Assembly: GCF_003074055.1 (NCBI RefSeq)
Contig: NZ_CP029043.1
Coordinates: 868,001-932,000, forward strand
DNA length: 64,000 nt
From: Streptomyces nigra
GTDB lineage: Bacteria; Actinomycetota; Actinomycetes; Streptomycetales; Streptomycetaceae
Direction: 5' to 3'
Made by a program: the position numbers and the translations under genes. Of the stretch, positions 37,649 to 46,040 are shown piece after piece; the first letter of the stretch is position 1, and each line of letters opens with the position of its first letter. The notes below the pieces were generated by a model. It was not told where the DNA came from. It worked only from the letters and a program-made list of their open reading frames with translations, and did no database searches.

Positions 37649-38734
37649 TCAGCGGGTCAGCCCCAGCCGGTCGCAGGCGGCCCGCAGCTCCGGGACGCAG
37701 ATCTGCCCGACGGTGTAGACACCCTCCCGCACCAGGGTCCGCTCCACGTCCTGCGCGGTCACCTCGGTCGGGGTCAGCAGGGTGGCCGGGATGTCCCGTC
37801 GGGTGGCGCTGTCGATCGTCGTGGTGGCGACGTCCTCCGCGGACTCGCCCCGGCCGAGCGCCAGGGCCATGGCGGCGGCCGCCTCGGCCTCCTTCTCGAA
37901 CGGCTTGTACACCGTCATGTACTGCTCGCCCGCGACGATGCGCCGTACGGCCTCCAGGTCGGCGTCCTGCCCGGTGACCGGCGGCGGCTTGTCGACCCCG
38001 GCCTTGCGGAACGCGGAGACCACCCCGGCGGCGATGGCGTCGTTGGCGGCCAGGACCCCGCTGATCCGGTCCGCCCCGAGCGCGGAGATCGCGGCCGACA
38101 TGTTCGCGTGGGCGCTCTCCGGGCTCCAGCCCGCGGTGTCGTAGGACCGGGCGACGGTCACCTGGCCCGCCAGGACGGACAGGGCGCCACGGCGGAACCA
38201 CCCGGCGTTGGCGCTGCTCGGGTCGCCGTTCATCATCACGACCGTCCGGCCGTCGCCGCGCGCCTTCATCGCCGTCAGCAGCGCCTCGCCCTGGAGTCTG
38301 CCGACGCGGGCGCCGTCGAAGCTGACGTACCCGGAGACGGGCCCCTCGGCGAGGCGGTCGTAGGCGACGACGGGCACCCCGGCCCGGCGCGCCTCCTGGA
38401 TCGAGGAGCGCAGCGCCTTGCTGTCGGCAGGGTCGAGGATGAGCACCTTCACCCCCTTGGTGATCATGGAGGTGACCTGGTCGCGCTGGCGGGCCGCGTC
38501 CGCGTCGGCGTTGGCGTACTCCACCCGGCACTCCGGGCACTGCCGCTCGACGTGCTTCTCGATGAGCGGCTTGTCGGCCAGTTCCCAGCGCGGGGTCACC
38601 CGGTTCGGCAGGAGCAGGCCGACCGTGAAGCCGTCGCTGCCGCCGGTCCGCTCGTCGGAGCCGCACGCGGCCAGGGGCACCGTCAGCAGACCCGCGACGA
38701 GCGCCGCGGCGACGTGCAGCGTACGGGTGCGCAT
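37649..38734 (-). CDS. Xylose-type sugar ABC transporter substrate-binding lipoprotein (copy 1)
   Basis: A 361-residue periplasmic-binding-protein family 1 member from ATG 38734. The lipobox is LAAC-G near residue 24. The mature part resembles XylF: TVGLLLPNRVTPRWELADKP, VPVVAYDRLAEGPVSGYVSF, TVVMMNGDPSSANA and PVTGQDADLEAVRRIVAGEQ. It is a clear paralogue of the protein at 41692-42780. No ATPase or permease gene sits next to this copy, so it may use the transporter encoded at 42.8-44.9 kb or act as a sensor. It lies 20 bp behind the SpoIIE-type phosphatase gene on the same strand. Confidence 0.87.
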   Translation of the reverse strand: MRTRTLHVAAALVAGLLTVPLAACGSDERTGGSDGFTVGLLLPNRVTPRWELADKPLIEKHVERQCPECRVEYANADADAARQRDQVTSMITKGVKVLILDPADSKALRSSIQEARRAGVPVVAYDRLAEGPVSGYVSFDGARVGRLQGEALLTAMKARGDGRTVVMMNGDPSSANAGWFRRGALSVLAGQVTVARSYDTAGWSPESAHANMSAAISALGADRISGVLAANDAIAAGVVSAFRKAGVDKPPPVTGQDADLEAVRRIVAGEQYMTVYKPFEKEAEAAAAMALALGRGESAEDVATTTIDSATRRDIPATLLTPTEVTAQDVERTLVREGVYTVGQICVPELRAACDRLGLTR

Positions 38735-38754
38735 CACAGCTCCCCTCGTCCGGT

Positions 38755-41250
38755 TCAGGGCGCGCGGCCGCCCGGCACGGCGACCTCGGCCCACACCTGT
38801 TTGCCGCCGGCCACCGGGAACGACCCGTGGGCCTCCGACACCGCCTCCACCAGCAGCAGCCCCCGGCCGCCGGTCGACTCCCAGTCCACGACGACCGGCT
38901 TGGCGGGCGCCCGCGGCGAGGAGTCGACGACGCACACCCGCACCCGGTCGCCGCGCAGGATCAGATCGAGGCGGACCGAGCCCTGGGTGTGCATGAGGGC
39001 GTTGGTGACCAGCTCCGACACCACGAGCAGCACCGCGTCGGCCGCCTCCTCGACATGCCAGCGGCGCAGGGTGCGCGCGGTGAACCGGCGGGCGTGCATC
39101 ACGGCGTCGGGCAGCCGCCACACCACCCAGCCGGCCCGCAGCGGCTTGGTCCGCATGCCGTCGTAGCGCAGAAGCAGCAGCGCCACGTCGTCCTCGCGGC
39201 GGCCGAGGTCGCCGAGCAGCTGGTCGGCGGTGCGGGGCAGATCGGCGGGGTCGGCGGCGGCGAGCGCGGCCCGGGTGCGCTCCATGCCGACGTCCAGCGG
39301 CAGGTCGGCCGCCTCCACGAGACCGTCGGTGACCAGCGCGAGCACGGTGCCGGTGCCGAGCGCGACCGCCGTCATGGGGAACTCCGCGTCCGCGAGGACG
39401 CCGAGCGGGGGCCCGCCCTCGACCAGCACCTCCTCGGTGGTGCCGTCCGGGTGGCGCAGCAGGGGTGCCAGGTGCCCGGCCCGGACGAAGAGGAAGTTGC
39501 CCTCCTCCATGTCGAGCTCGACGTAGCAGCAGGTGGCGAAGAGGTCGGTCTCCATGCCGGTCAGCAGGCGGTTGGCGTGCGCCATGACGACGTCGGGCGG
39601 GTGCCCCTCGACGGCGTAGGCCCGGACCGCCGTCCGCATCTGGCCCATGATCGTGGCGGCGCCCGCGCTGTGGCCCTGGACGTCGCCGATGACGAGGGCG
39701 ACCCGGTCGTCGGAGAGCGCGATGACGTCGTACCAGTCGCCGCCGACCTGCAGTCCGCGCCGGGCGGGCAGATAGCGGGCGACGGCCGTGCCGCCGGGCA
39801 GCTCGGGCAGGCGCCGCGGCAGCAGGCTGCGCTGCAGCATGGTCGCCAGTTCCTGCTCGGCGTCATGGGCGTGTGCCCGTTTGAGTGCCTGCCCGACCAG
39901 CGCGGCGGTGGCGGTCAGCAGCGACCGCTCCTCGGGGCTGAACTCGTGCGGCCTCTCCCAGCCGACCAGGCACACCCCGGCGACACTGCCCTTGGCGGGC
40001 AGCGGCAGCACGGCCAGCCCTCCGGAGCCGATGCCCGCGAGCGCGGGTTCCAGGGGCGTCCCGGCGGGCCACAGGTCCATCCGGCCGTCCCGCAGGGCGA
40101 GTTGCAGCGTCGGTACGGCCGCGATCGGGGCGTCCGGCCACTCCGAGCGCCACTGCGCCTGCCACACCTGGGGCCAGGCCGACGGTTCGGGCGGGTCGAG
40201 GAGGGTGACCACGAGCCGGTCGTCGCGGATGTCGGCCAGTGCCACCCGGTCGGCGCCCAGCGGCTCGCGCAGCGCGGTGACGGCGACCCGGCCGACGTCC
40301 TCGACGGTCACGGCGTCGTCGAGGGCGGCGGTGAGCCACTGGATCCGGGACACGTCGTCGGTGGTGCCGTGCTCCACGGAGGTGGCGGTGACGACGCCCA
40401 GCACCTCCTCGGGCCGGTCGTCGGCGGCGGGCCGCACCCGGCAGCTCAGGCTGAGCCAGCGCAGCTCGCCGGAGGGGCGGCGGACGCGGAACTCCAGTTC
40501 CCGGCGGACGGGGGCCTGCGTGGTCGGTTCGAGGACGGCCATCAGCGCGGGCATGTCCTCGGGGACGGCGTGCGCGAGCAGGGACTCCACCTTGCCGTCG
40601 AAGACGTCGGGGGTGGTGCCGACCAGGCCGAGCAGGGTCTCGTCGGCGTCGATCAGACCGGTCTCGGGGACGAGGACGAAGGAGCCGGCGCGCATGGCGT
40701 GCAGGGCGCGGGCGAGCAGGAGGGTGGGCGCGGACCCGGCGGGTTCGGCGTCGAGCAGCCGGCCGACGGTGTCGGCGTAGCACTCCAGGAAACGTTGCTG
40801 GCCGGCGTCGAAGCCGTCGGCGGAGGTGCCGACGACGACGAGGCAGCCGAGCCAGCCGTCCCGGCCGCGCAGCGGGAGCGCACCGAGGGAGGTGGTCCGC
40901 GGGGGCGGCGGGGTGGGTGCCCCCTCCGGGTAGGACGCCAGGGCGGCGGCGTTCAGCCACAGCGGCCGGCCGGTGCGGAAGGCGTGGGCGGCGGCCGAGC
41001 CGCCGGTCGTGGAGAGGGTGGGCGGCAGCCGGCGTTCGGGGGACTCCAGGCCGGCCGAGTCGAGCAGCCGCAGCTCGGGTTCGTCCGGGTCGGCCACGTA
41101 GACGGCGGCGAGGGCTGTGCCGGCGAAGGCCAGGGCGCGCTCGCCCGAGGCGGCCTGCTCCGCGGTCAGCGCGGCACCGGTGCCCGTGGTGCCGGCCTCC
41201 GGTGCGTCCGGCTCCGGAACTCCGGCCCGGGCACGGCCGTCATGAGGCAT
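38755..41250 (-). CDS. PP2C-type SpoIIE phosphatase with GAF/PAS sensors and ATPase tail
   Basis: An 831-residue protein from ATG 41250 (GGAGGAAGG before it). Order of parts: GAF-like domain (to about residue 190), PAS-like domain (200-310), second GAF (320-480), SpoIIE/PP2C phosphatase (490-690) with GGDWYDV, LVIGDVQGHSAGA and LVTDGLVEA, and a C-terminal HATPase of RsbW type with SELVTNALMHT and STGGRGLLLVEAV. Such proteins dephosphorylate anti-anti-sigma factors and can also act as the anti-sigma kinase, tying a signal to sigma-factor activity. The adjacent sugar-binding lipoprotein gene, 20 bp downstream, hints at a nutrient signal. Confidence 0.88.
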   Translation of the reverse strand: MPHDGRARAGVPEPDAPEAGTTGTGAALTAEQAASGERALAFAGTALAAVYVADPDEPELRLLDSAGLESPERRLPPTLSTTGGSAAAHAFRTGRPLWLNAAALASYPEGAPTPPPPRTTSLGALPLRGRDGWLGCLVVVGTSADGFDAGQQRFLECYADTVGRLLDAEPAGSAPTLLLARALHAMRAGSFVLVPETGLIDADETLLGLVGTTPDVFDGKVESLLAHAVPEDMPALMAVLEPTTQAPVRRELEFRVRRPSGELRWLSLSCRVRPAADDRPEEVLGVVTATSVEHGTTDDVSRIQWLTAALDDAVTVEDVGRVAVTALREPLGADRVALADIRDDRLVVTLLDPPEPSAWPQVWQAQWRSEWPDAPIAAVPTLQLALRDGRMDLWPAGTPLEPALAGIGSGGLAVLPLPAKGSVAGVCLVGWERPHEFSPEERSLLTATAALVGQALKRAHAHDAEQELATMLQRSLLPRRLPELPGGTAVARYLPARRGLQVGGDWYDVIALSDDRVALVIGDVQGHSAGAATIMGQMRTAVRAYAVEGHPPDVVMAHANRLLTGMETDLFATCCYVELDMEEGNFLFVRAGHLAPLLRHPDGTTEEVLVEGGPPLGVLADAEFPMTAVALGTGTVLALVTDGLVEAADLPLDVGMERTRAALAAADPADLPRTADQLLGDLGRREDDVALLLLRYDGMRTKPLRAGWVVWRLPDAVMHARRFTARTLRRWHVEEAADAVLLVVSELVTNALMHTQGSVRLDLILRGDRVRVCVVDSSPRAPAKPVVVDWESTGGRGLLLVEAVSEAHGSFPVAGGKQVWAEVAVPGGRAP

Positions 41251-41691
41251 GTCCGCAACCTTCCTCCCGTCCCTGCCGGAGGTGCTGGGGGAGATCGGGG
41301 GCACCCTCACGCGGTGGGCGCACGGGAACCCGGGACACCAGAATTACATATCCGGATGACCCGGACATATTTCTTCCCGGACGTCTCCGTCCGCCGTGCG
41401 ACGCGCCCCGGTGGCGGCGCCATCACTGCGTTCGCCCTTCGACCTGGCCGGTGTCAGACTGACCAGGTGGTCGTCTTGCCGCTGCCACGGAGCACGCACC
41501 GGCCGGCAGCCGGGTCCGGGCGCGTGGCCGCACGGTCGGCCCGCCTTCCACCCGGCCGGGCGCGTGCCGCCTGAGCCGGCCGGCGGGTGGGCGACTCCGC
41601 CGCCCCGCGCCGCACTCCACCGGCTCCGCCGCCGCGCCACGGCATCGCCGCTCCGGCGGTGCCGCGTCGGCACGTTCGGGAGGTCTTCCGT
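41251..41691. other. Divergent intergenic region, no gene seen
   Basis: 441 bp between the SpoIIE-phosphatase gene and the second sugar-binding protein gene. A small open frame at 41396-41695 is arginine-rich and has no family character, so I leave it out. An AT-rich patch with near-symmetrical ATATCCGG (41349-41356) and CCGGACATAT (41362-41371) is probably a promoter or operator of the phosphatase gene. Confidence 0.45.
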
Positions 41692-42780
41692 ATGAGAGTT
41701 CGCATACGGGACACCGCCGTCGCCCTGCTCGCGGCCTCCACCGCCGTCGCCGCCGGAGCCTGCGGGTCGGACGGCGGGGGCGGCACCGACGGCGGCGACG
41801 GCCCGAAGATCGGGATCCTCCTGCCGGACAACACGACGGCACGCTGGGAGACCCAGGACCGGCCGCTGCTGGAGAAGGAGATCGCGGAGCGCTGCGGCGA
41901 CTGCACGGTCGAGACCGCCAACGCGAAGGCGGACGTGGCGGCCCAGCAGCAGCAGATGGACTCGATGATCGCGAACGGCGCCGACGCGCTGTTGCTGGTG
42001 GCGGTGGACGCCCGGGCGATGGCGTCGGCGGTCCGCAAGGCGGAGGCGGACGGCATCCCGGTCGTCGCCTACGACCGGCTGGCCGAGGGGCCGGTCTCGG
42101 GGTTCGTCAGCTTCGACGGCGAGCAGATCGGCAGACTGCAGGGCACGGCCCTGCTGCGGGCCATGGGCGACGAGGTGCCCGGCGCCGAGATCGTCATGAT
42201 GAACGGCGACCTGAGCGACCCCAACGCGGTGCTGTTCAAGCGGGGCGCGCTGTCCGTGCTGCGGGGCAAGGTGAAGATCGGCAAGGCGTACGACACCCTC
42301 CAGTGGCGGCCGGAGGCGGCCAACCAGAACATGTCCGCCGCCATCGCGGCCCTGGGCGGCGAGGGCATCGACGGCGTGTACGCGGCCAACGACGGGCTGG
42401 CCGCCGGCAGCATCGCCTCCCTGCGCGCCAACCAGGTGCGGCCGCTGCCCCCGGTGACCGGACAGGACGCGGAACTCGGCGCCGTGCGCCGCATCGTCGC
42501 CGGCGAGCAGTACATGACCGTCTACAAGCCGTTCCGCCCGGAGGCGACCGCGGGCGCCGAGATGGCCGTGGCGGCGGCCCGCGGGGAGAACCTGGGCCGG
42601 GTGGCCGGCGACGACGTGACGACCCGGGACGGGCACGAGGTGCCTGCGGTGACGCTCGCCCCCGTCCCCGTGACCGTGAACAACATCGAGGACACCGTGG
42701 TGAAGGACGGCGTCTACACGGTCCGCCAGATCTGCATTCCGGACCTCGCCGCCGCGTGCCGTACGGCAGGGCTGACCTGA
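41692..42780 (+). CDS. Xylose-type sugar ABC transporter substrate-binding lipoprotein (copy 2)
   Basis: A 362-residue lipoprotein from ATG 41692 (GGGAGG before it) with lipobox AAGAC-G. Its mature part aligns along its length with the protein at 37649-38734: KIGILLPDNTTARWETQDRP, VVAYDRLAEGPVSGFVSFDG, EIVMMNGDLSDPNA and TGQDAELGAVRRIVAGEQYM. It is the binding component of the transporter whose ATPase and permease genes follow. A XylF-like pentose specificity is suggested by family; the window also opens with a xylulokinase gene, but 40 kb away. Confidence 0.9.
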   Translation: MRVRIRDTAVALLAASTAVAAGACGSDGGGGTDGGDGPKIGILLPDNTTARWETQDRPLLEKEIAERCGDCTVETANAKADVAAQQQQMDSMIANGADALLLVAVDARAMASAVRKAEADGIPVVAYDRLAEGPVSGFVSFDGEQIGRLQGTALLRAMGDEVPGAEIVMMNGDLSDPNAVLFKRGALSVLRGKVKIGKAYDTLQWRPEAANQNMSAAIAALGGEGIDGVYAANDGLAAGSIASLRANQVRPLPPVTGQDAELGAVRRIVAGEQYMTVYKPFRPEATAGAEMAVAAARGENLGRVAGDDVTTRDGHEVPAVTLAPVPVTVNNIEDTVVKDGVYTVRQICIPDLAAACRTAGLT

Positions 42781-42825
42781 CCACCGGTCCGGCCCGGCCG
42801 GACGCCAGGGAAGGAGATCGTCCCC

Positions 42826-43599
42826 GTGTCCTCTCCCCCACTGCTGGCCCTGCGCGGCGTGAGCAAACGCTACGGCGCCGTGGAGGTCCTCATGGACATC
42901 GACCTGGAGATCCGGGCCGGCCAGGTCGTCGCGCTCCTCGGAGACAACGGTGCCGGCAAGTCGACGCTGGTCAAGGTGATCTCCGGGGTGTCCCCCGCCG
43001 ACCGGGGCGTCATCGAGTGGCAGGGCCGCGCGGTGCAGATCCGGCGGCCGGCCGACGCCCGCGAGCTGGGGATCGCCACCGTCTACCAGGACCTCGCGCT
43101 GTGCGGGAACCTCGACGTCGTCGGCAATCTGTTCCTCGGCCGCGAGATCCGCCGGTACGGCTTCCTCGACGAGATGGAGATGGAGCGCCGCACCCTGCAG
43201 CTGCTGAAACGGCTGACCCGGGCGGTCCCCGACCTGCGGGCGCCCGTGGTGTCCCTGTCCAGCGGGCAGCGGCAGACGGTGGCCATCGCCCGCTCGCTCC
43301 TCGGCGACCCGCGGCTGATCCTGCTGGACGAGCCGACGGCGTCCCTGGGGCTCCAGCAGAGCACCGAGGTCATGGACCTGGTGGACGAACTGCGCGACCG
43401 GGGCATGGGCGTGCTGCTCATCAGTCACAACATGGGCGACGTGAAGGCCCTGGCGGACCGGGCCGTCGTGCTGCGGCTGGGGCGCAACAACGGCTTCTTC
43501 GACGTGAACACGGCCTCGCAGGAGCAGATCATCTCGTCCATCACCGGCGCGACCGAGAACACGCCCCGCCGGCCGGCGCACCAGGAGGCGGCGTGGTGA
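42826..43599 (+). CDS. Sugar ABC transporter ATP-binding protein (single ATPase domain)
   Basis: A 257-residue ATPase with Walker A LLGDNGAGKST, signature SLSSGQRQTV and Walker B LILLDEPTAS. XylG/RbsA proteins of this transporter class usually hold two such domains in about 500 residues. This one has a single domain like FrcA, so it would act as a dimer. It starts 45 bp after the binding-protein gene and ends by overlapping the permease start (GTGA at 43596-43599), which makes a standard operon. Confidence 0.9.
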   Translation: MSSPPLLALRGVSKRYGAVEVLMDIDLEIRAGQVVALLGDNGAGKSTLVKVISGVSPADRGVIEWQGRAVQIRRPADARELGIATVYQDLALCGNLDVVGNLFLGREIRRYGFLDEMEMERRTLQLLKRLTRAVPDLRAPVVSLSSGQRQTVAIARSLLGDPRLILLDEPTASLGLQQSTEVMDLVDELRDRGMGVLLISHNMGDVKALADRAVVLRLGRNNGFFDVNTASQEQIISSITGATENTPRRPAHQEAAW

Positions 43600-44876
43600 A
43601 AGGGACCCCCACGAGGACGGAGGACCGGACCACCGGGACCGCGGCTCCCCCCGCCGGGGACGGCCACGGCTCCCGGGGGCGGGCGGCGGGAGACGCCGTC
43701 AAGCGGTGGATCGCCGAGGGCCGGCGCAGGCTGCGGGCCGGTGAGGTCGGCTCGCTCCCGGTGGTGGTCGTGCTGACCATCGTCTGGATCACCTTCCAGT
43801 CCCTCAACGACAACTTCCTCTCCCCGCGGAACCTGTCCAACCTCAGCGTGGACATCGTGGGCACCGGCCTGATCGCCGTGGGCATCGTCTTCGTCCTGCT
43901 GCTCGGCGAGCTGGACCTGTCCGTCGGGGCGATCAGCGGGCTCGCGGCGGCCGTGTTCGCCGTGCTGAACGTGCAGAACGGCGTGCCCGAATGGCTGGCG
44001 CTCGTCATCGCCGTCCTGGCCGGGACCGCCGCGGGCGCCGTGCAGGGCTACAGCTTCGCGAGAACCCGGGTGCCGGCGTTCGTCGTCACCCTCGCCGGGC
44101 TGCTCACCTGGAACGGGCTGATGCTCTACATCCTGGGCACCAGCGGCACCATCAACCTCGACGAGAACGGCCTGGTGGCCAAGCTGACCGGCTACTACTT
44201 CAACCAGGACGCCGTCGCCTACGCCATCGCCGCCGTGGCGGTGGGCCTCGTCCTGCTGGTGTCGTGGCTGGACCGGCGGCGCCGGGTGGCCGCCGGGATG
44301 CCGCACCGGTCGCTCCAGGTGATCGTCGCGCGGGCCGGCGGGCTCGCGGTGATCGCCTTCGTCTCCGCCTATGTGCTCAACCGCTTCCAGGGGCTGCCGC
44401 TGGCGTTGCTGATCTTCCTCGTGGTGGTGGCCGGCCTCGACATCGTGCTGCGCCGCACGCACTACGGACGGCAGGTGTACGCCCTCGGCGGCGGGGTGGA
44501 GGCCGCGCGCCGGGCCAGCCTCGGGGTGACCCGGGTGCAGACGGCGGTCCTCGCGGTGTCCGGCACCATGGCCGCCGTCGGCGGTCTGTTCCTGGCCTCG
44601 CGCATCACCTCGGTCAGCCAGAGCTCGGGCTCGGGCGTCCTGCTGCTCAACGCGATCGCGGCGGCCGTGATCGGCGGGACCAGCCTGTTCGGCGGGCGGG
44701 GCTCCACCTGGTCGGCGGTGCTCGGCATGCTCGTCATCCAGTCGATCGCCTCGGGCATGGCCATCACGGACACCCCCGCGGCCATCCAGTTCATGATCAC
44801 CGGAGGTGTGCTGTTCGCGGCGGTCGTCATCGACGCGCTGTCCCGCCGCTCGCAGGAAACCCACGGCCGCGCGTGA
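43596..44876 (+). CDS. Sugar ABC transporter permease (XylH/RbsC type)
   Basis: A 426-residue permease of BPD_transp_2 type. I choose GTG 43596, which overlaps the ATPase stop and has GGAGG 7 bp before it; GTG 43593 is equally possible. After a hydrophilic N-terminus of about 50 residues come roughly 10-12 membrane segments with FVLLLGELDLSVGAISGLAA, YALGGGVEAARRASLGV and AAAVIGGTSLFGGRGS, all typical of xylose and ribose permeases. It forms the channel for the binding protein and ATPase encoded immediately upstream. Confidence 0.92.
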   Translation: MKGTPTRTEDRTTGTAAPPAGDGHGSRGRAAGDAVKRWIAEGRRRLRAGEVGSLPVVVVLTIVWITFQSLNDNFLSPRNLSNLSVDIVGTGLIAVGIVFVLLLGELDLSVGAISGLAAAVFAVLNVQNGVPEWLALVIAVLAGTAAGAVQGYSFARTRVPAFVVTLAGLLTWNGLMLYILGTSGTINLDENGLVAKLTGYYFNQDAVAYAIAAVAVGLVLLVSWLDRRRRVAAGMPHRSLQVIVARAGGLAVIAFVSAYVLNRFQGLPLALLIFLVVVAGLDIVLRRTHYGRQVYALGGGVEAARRASLGVTRVQTAVLAVSGTMAAVGGLFLASRITSVSQSSGSGVLLLNAIAAAVIGGTSLFGGRGSTWSAVLGMLVIQSIASGMAITDTPAAIQFMITGGVLFAAVVIDALSRRSQETHGRA

Positions 44877-44919
44877 CCCCGCGCGGGCGGCGCCGGGCAG
44901 CCGGGAGGTGAGGGCGTTG

Positions 44920-45549
44920 ATGGCCGTCAACCCGACCGACGGCGACGCGGTCCTGGCCACGTTCGGCGCCCTCGGCGTCCTGGTGGTGATCTTCGCCGAG
45001 TCCGGTCTGCTGGTGTTCGGCTTCTTCCTGCCCGGCGACACCCTGCTCCTGCCGGCCGGGGTCCTGTGCGCGGCCGGCGCGGGCCAGGGACCGCACCTCG
45101 TGCTGTGGCAGGTCCTGCTGTGCGCGGCGGCCGGGGCCCTGCTCGGCGGCCAGGTCGGCTATCTGATCGGCCGGCACGGCGGCCGGGCGCTGCTGGCCCG
45201 CACCTCCAGACCCCGGGTGCGCGAGGCGGCGGCCCGCGCGGAGACCCTGCTCGCCCGGTACGGCTACGGCAAGGCGCTGGTGATCGGCCGTTTCGTGCCG
45301 CTGGTGCGCACGGTCCTGCACCCGGCGGCCGGCGCGCTCGGCGTCCCCGCGCGCACGTTCACGGTGTGGCAGATCGTCGGTGGACTGCTCTGGTCGCAGA
45401 GCCTCGTCCTGGCCGGCTACGCCCTGGGCCACTCCGTCCCGGACATCGAGTCCTATCTGCTCCCTCTGATCGCCGTCGTCGTGGTGCTCTCCCTGCTGCC
45501 CGCCCTGCCGGTCCTCGCCCGGGCCCGGCGCGAGCGGCGCGACCGCTGA
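44920..45549 (+). CDS. DedA family membrane protein
   Basis: A 209-residue membrane protein from ATG 44920. Conserved DedA pieces are FAESGLLVFGFFLPGDTLLL in the first helix, GGQVGYLIGRHGG, and RFVPLVRTVLHPAAGALG with its membrane-embedded arginine. Four to five hydrophobic segments are visible. DedA proteins are thought to be proton-coupled scramblases or flippases for lipid carriers. It follows the sugar permease gene by 43 bp and could be the last gene of that operon, though a functional link is not evident. Confidence 0.9.
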   Translation: MAVNPTDGDAVLATFGALGVLVVIFAESGLLVFGFFLPGDTLLLPAGVLCAAGAGQGPHLVLWQVLLCAAAGALLGGQVGYLIGRHGGRALLARTSRPRVREAAARAETLLARYGYGKALVIGRFVPLVRTVLHPAAGALGVPARTFTVWQIVGGLLWSQSLVLAGYALGHSVPDIESYLLPLIAVVVVLSLLPALPVLARARRERRDR

Positions 45550-45605
45550 CCCCGGCGGCACACGCCGCAACCCCCTCGCAACGTCGGGTGTGATGCGCTG
45601 GGCGC

Positions 45606-45968
45606 ATGTATGAGGAGACCCCGCGCGTCGAACTCACACCCGCCGCCGCCGATCTGCTGCGGCGGCTGCACGCGGTCCACGGGCCGCTGATGTTCCACCA
45701 GTCCGGCGGCTGCTGCGACGGCAGCGCGCCCATGTGCTACCCGGAGGGCGAGTTCCGCACGGGCGGCTCCGACGTGCTCCTCGCCGAGCTCGACGTCGAG
45801 GGGGTGGCGGAGCCGGTCACGTTCTGGATGTCACGGAGCCAGTACGAGGCGTGGCGGCACACCCGGTTGATCGTCGACGTGGTCGAGGGGCGGGGCAGCG
45901 GCTTCTCCCTGGAGGCACCCGAGGGAGTGCGTTTCCTGATCCGTTCCCGCGTCGTCGGCGCTCGCTGA
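45606..45968 (+). CDS. DUF779 family protein
   Basis: A 120-residue protein that matches DUF779: LMFHQSGGCCDGSAPMCY near residues 28-46, and FWMSRSQYEAW. Three cysteines are clustered in the first motif. Members usually sit beside aldehyde dehydrogenase genes of the acetaldehyde type and may help that enzyme, but the biochemical role is not settled. Here no aldehyde dehydrogenase gene adjoins; the nearest of that type is at 4.1 kb. Ribosome-site sequence before the ATG is weak. Confidence 0.82.
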   Translation: MYEETPRVELTPAAADLLRRLHAVHGPLMFHQSGGCCDGSAPMCYPEGEFRTGGSDVLLAELDVEGVAEPVTFWMSRSQYEAWRHTRLIVDVVEGRGSGFSLEAPEGVRFLIRSRVVGAR

Positions 45969-46040
45969 CGCCGCAGGTCATCGCCGTCTGGTGCACTTCC
46001 CCTGAGTCCTGCCACATTTGACGTGACCTCAGGGGGGATC

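Noticed and set aside
38827-41574. 915-codon frame antisense to the SpoIIE phosphatase gene
   Set aside because: No domains, Gly/Arg/Gln-rich; explained by codon bias of the real gene.
41396-41695. Small plus-strand frame in the divergent spacer
   Set aside because: Arg/Pro-rich, no ribosome site, runs into the next gene's start in another frame.
46023-46040. Upstream GTG as start of the NAGPA-domain protein
   Set aside because: It adds six residues without a ribosome site; GTG 46041 has a G-rich site in place.
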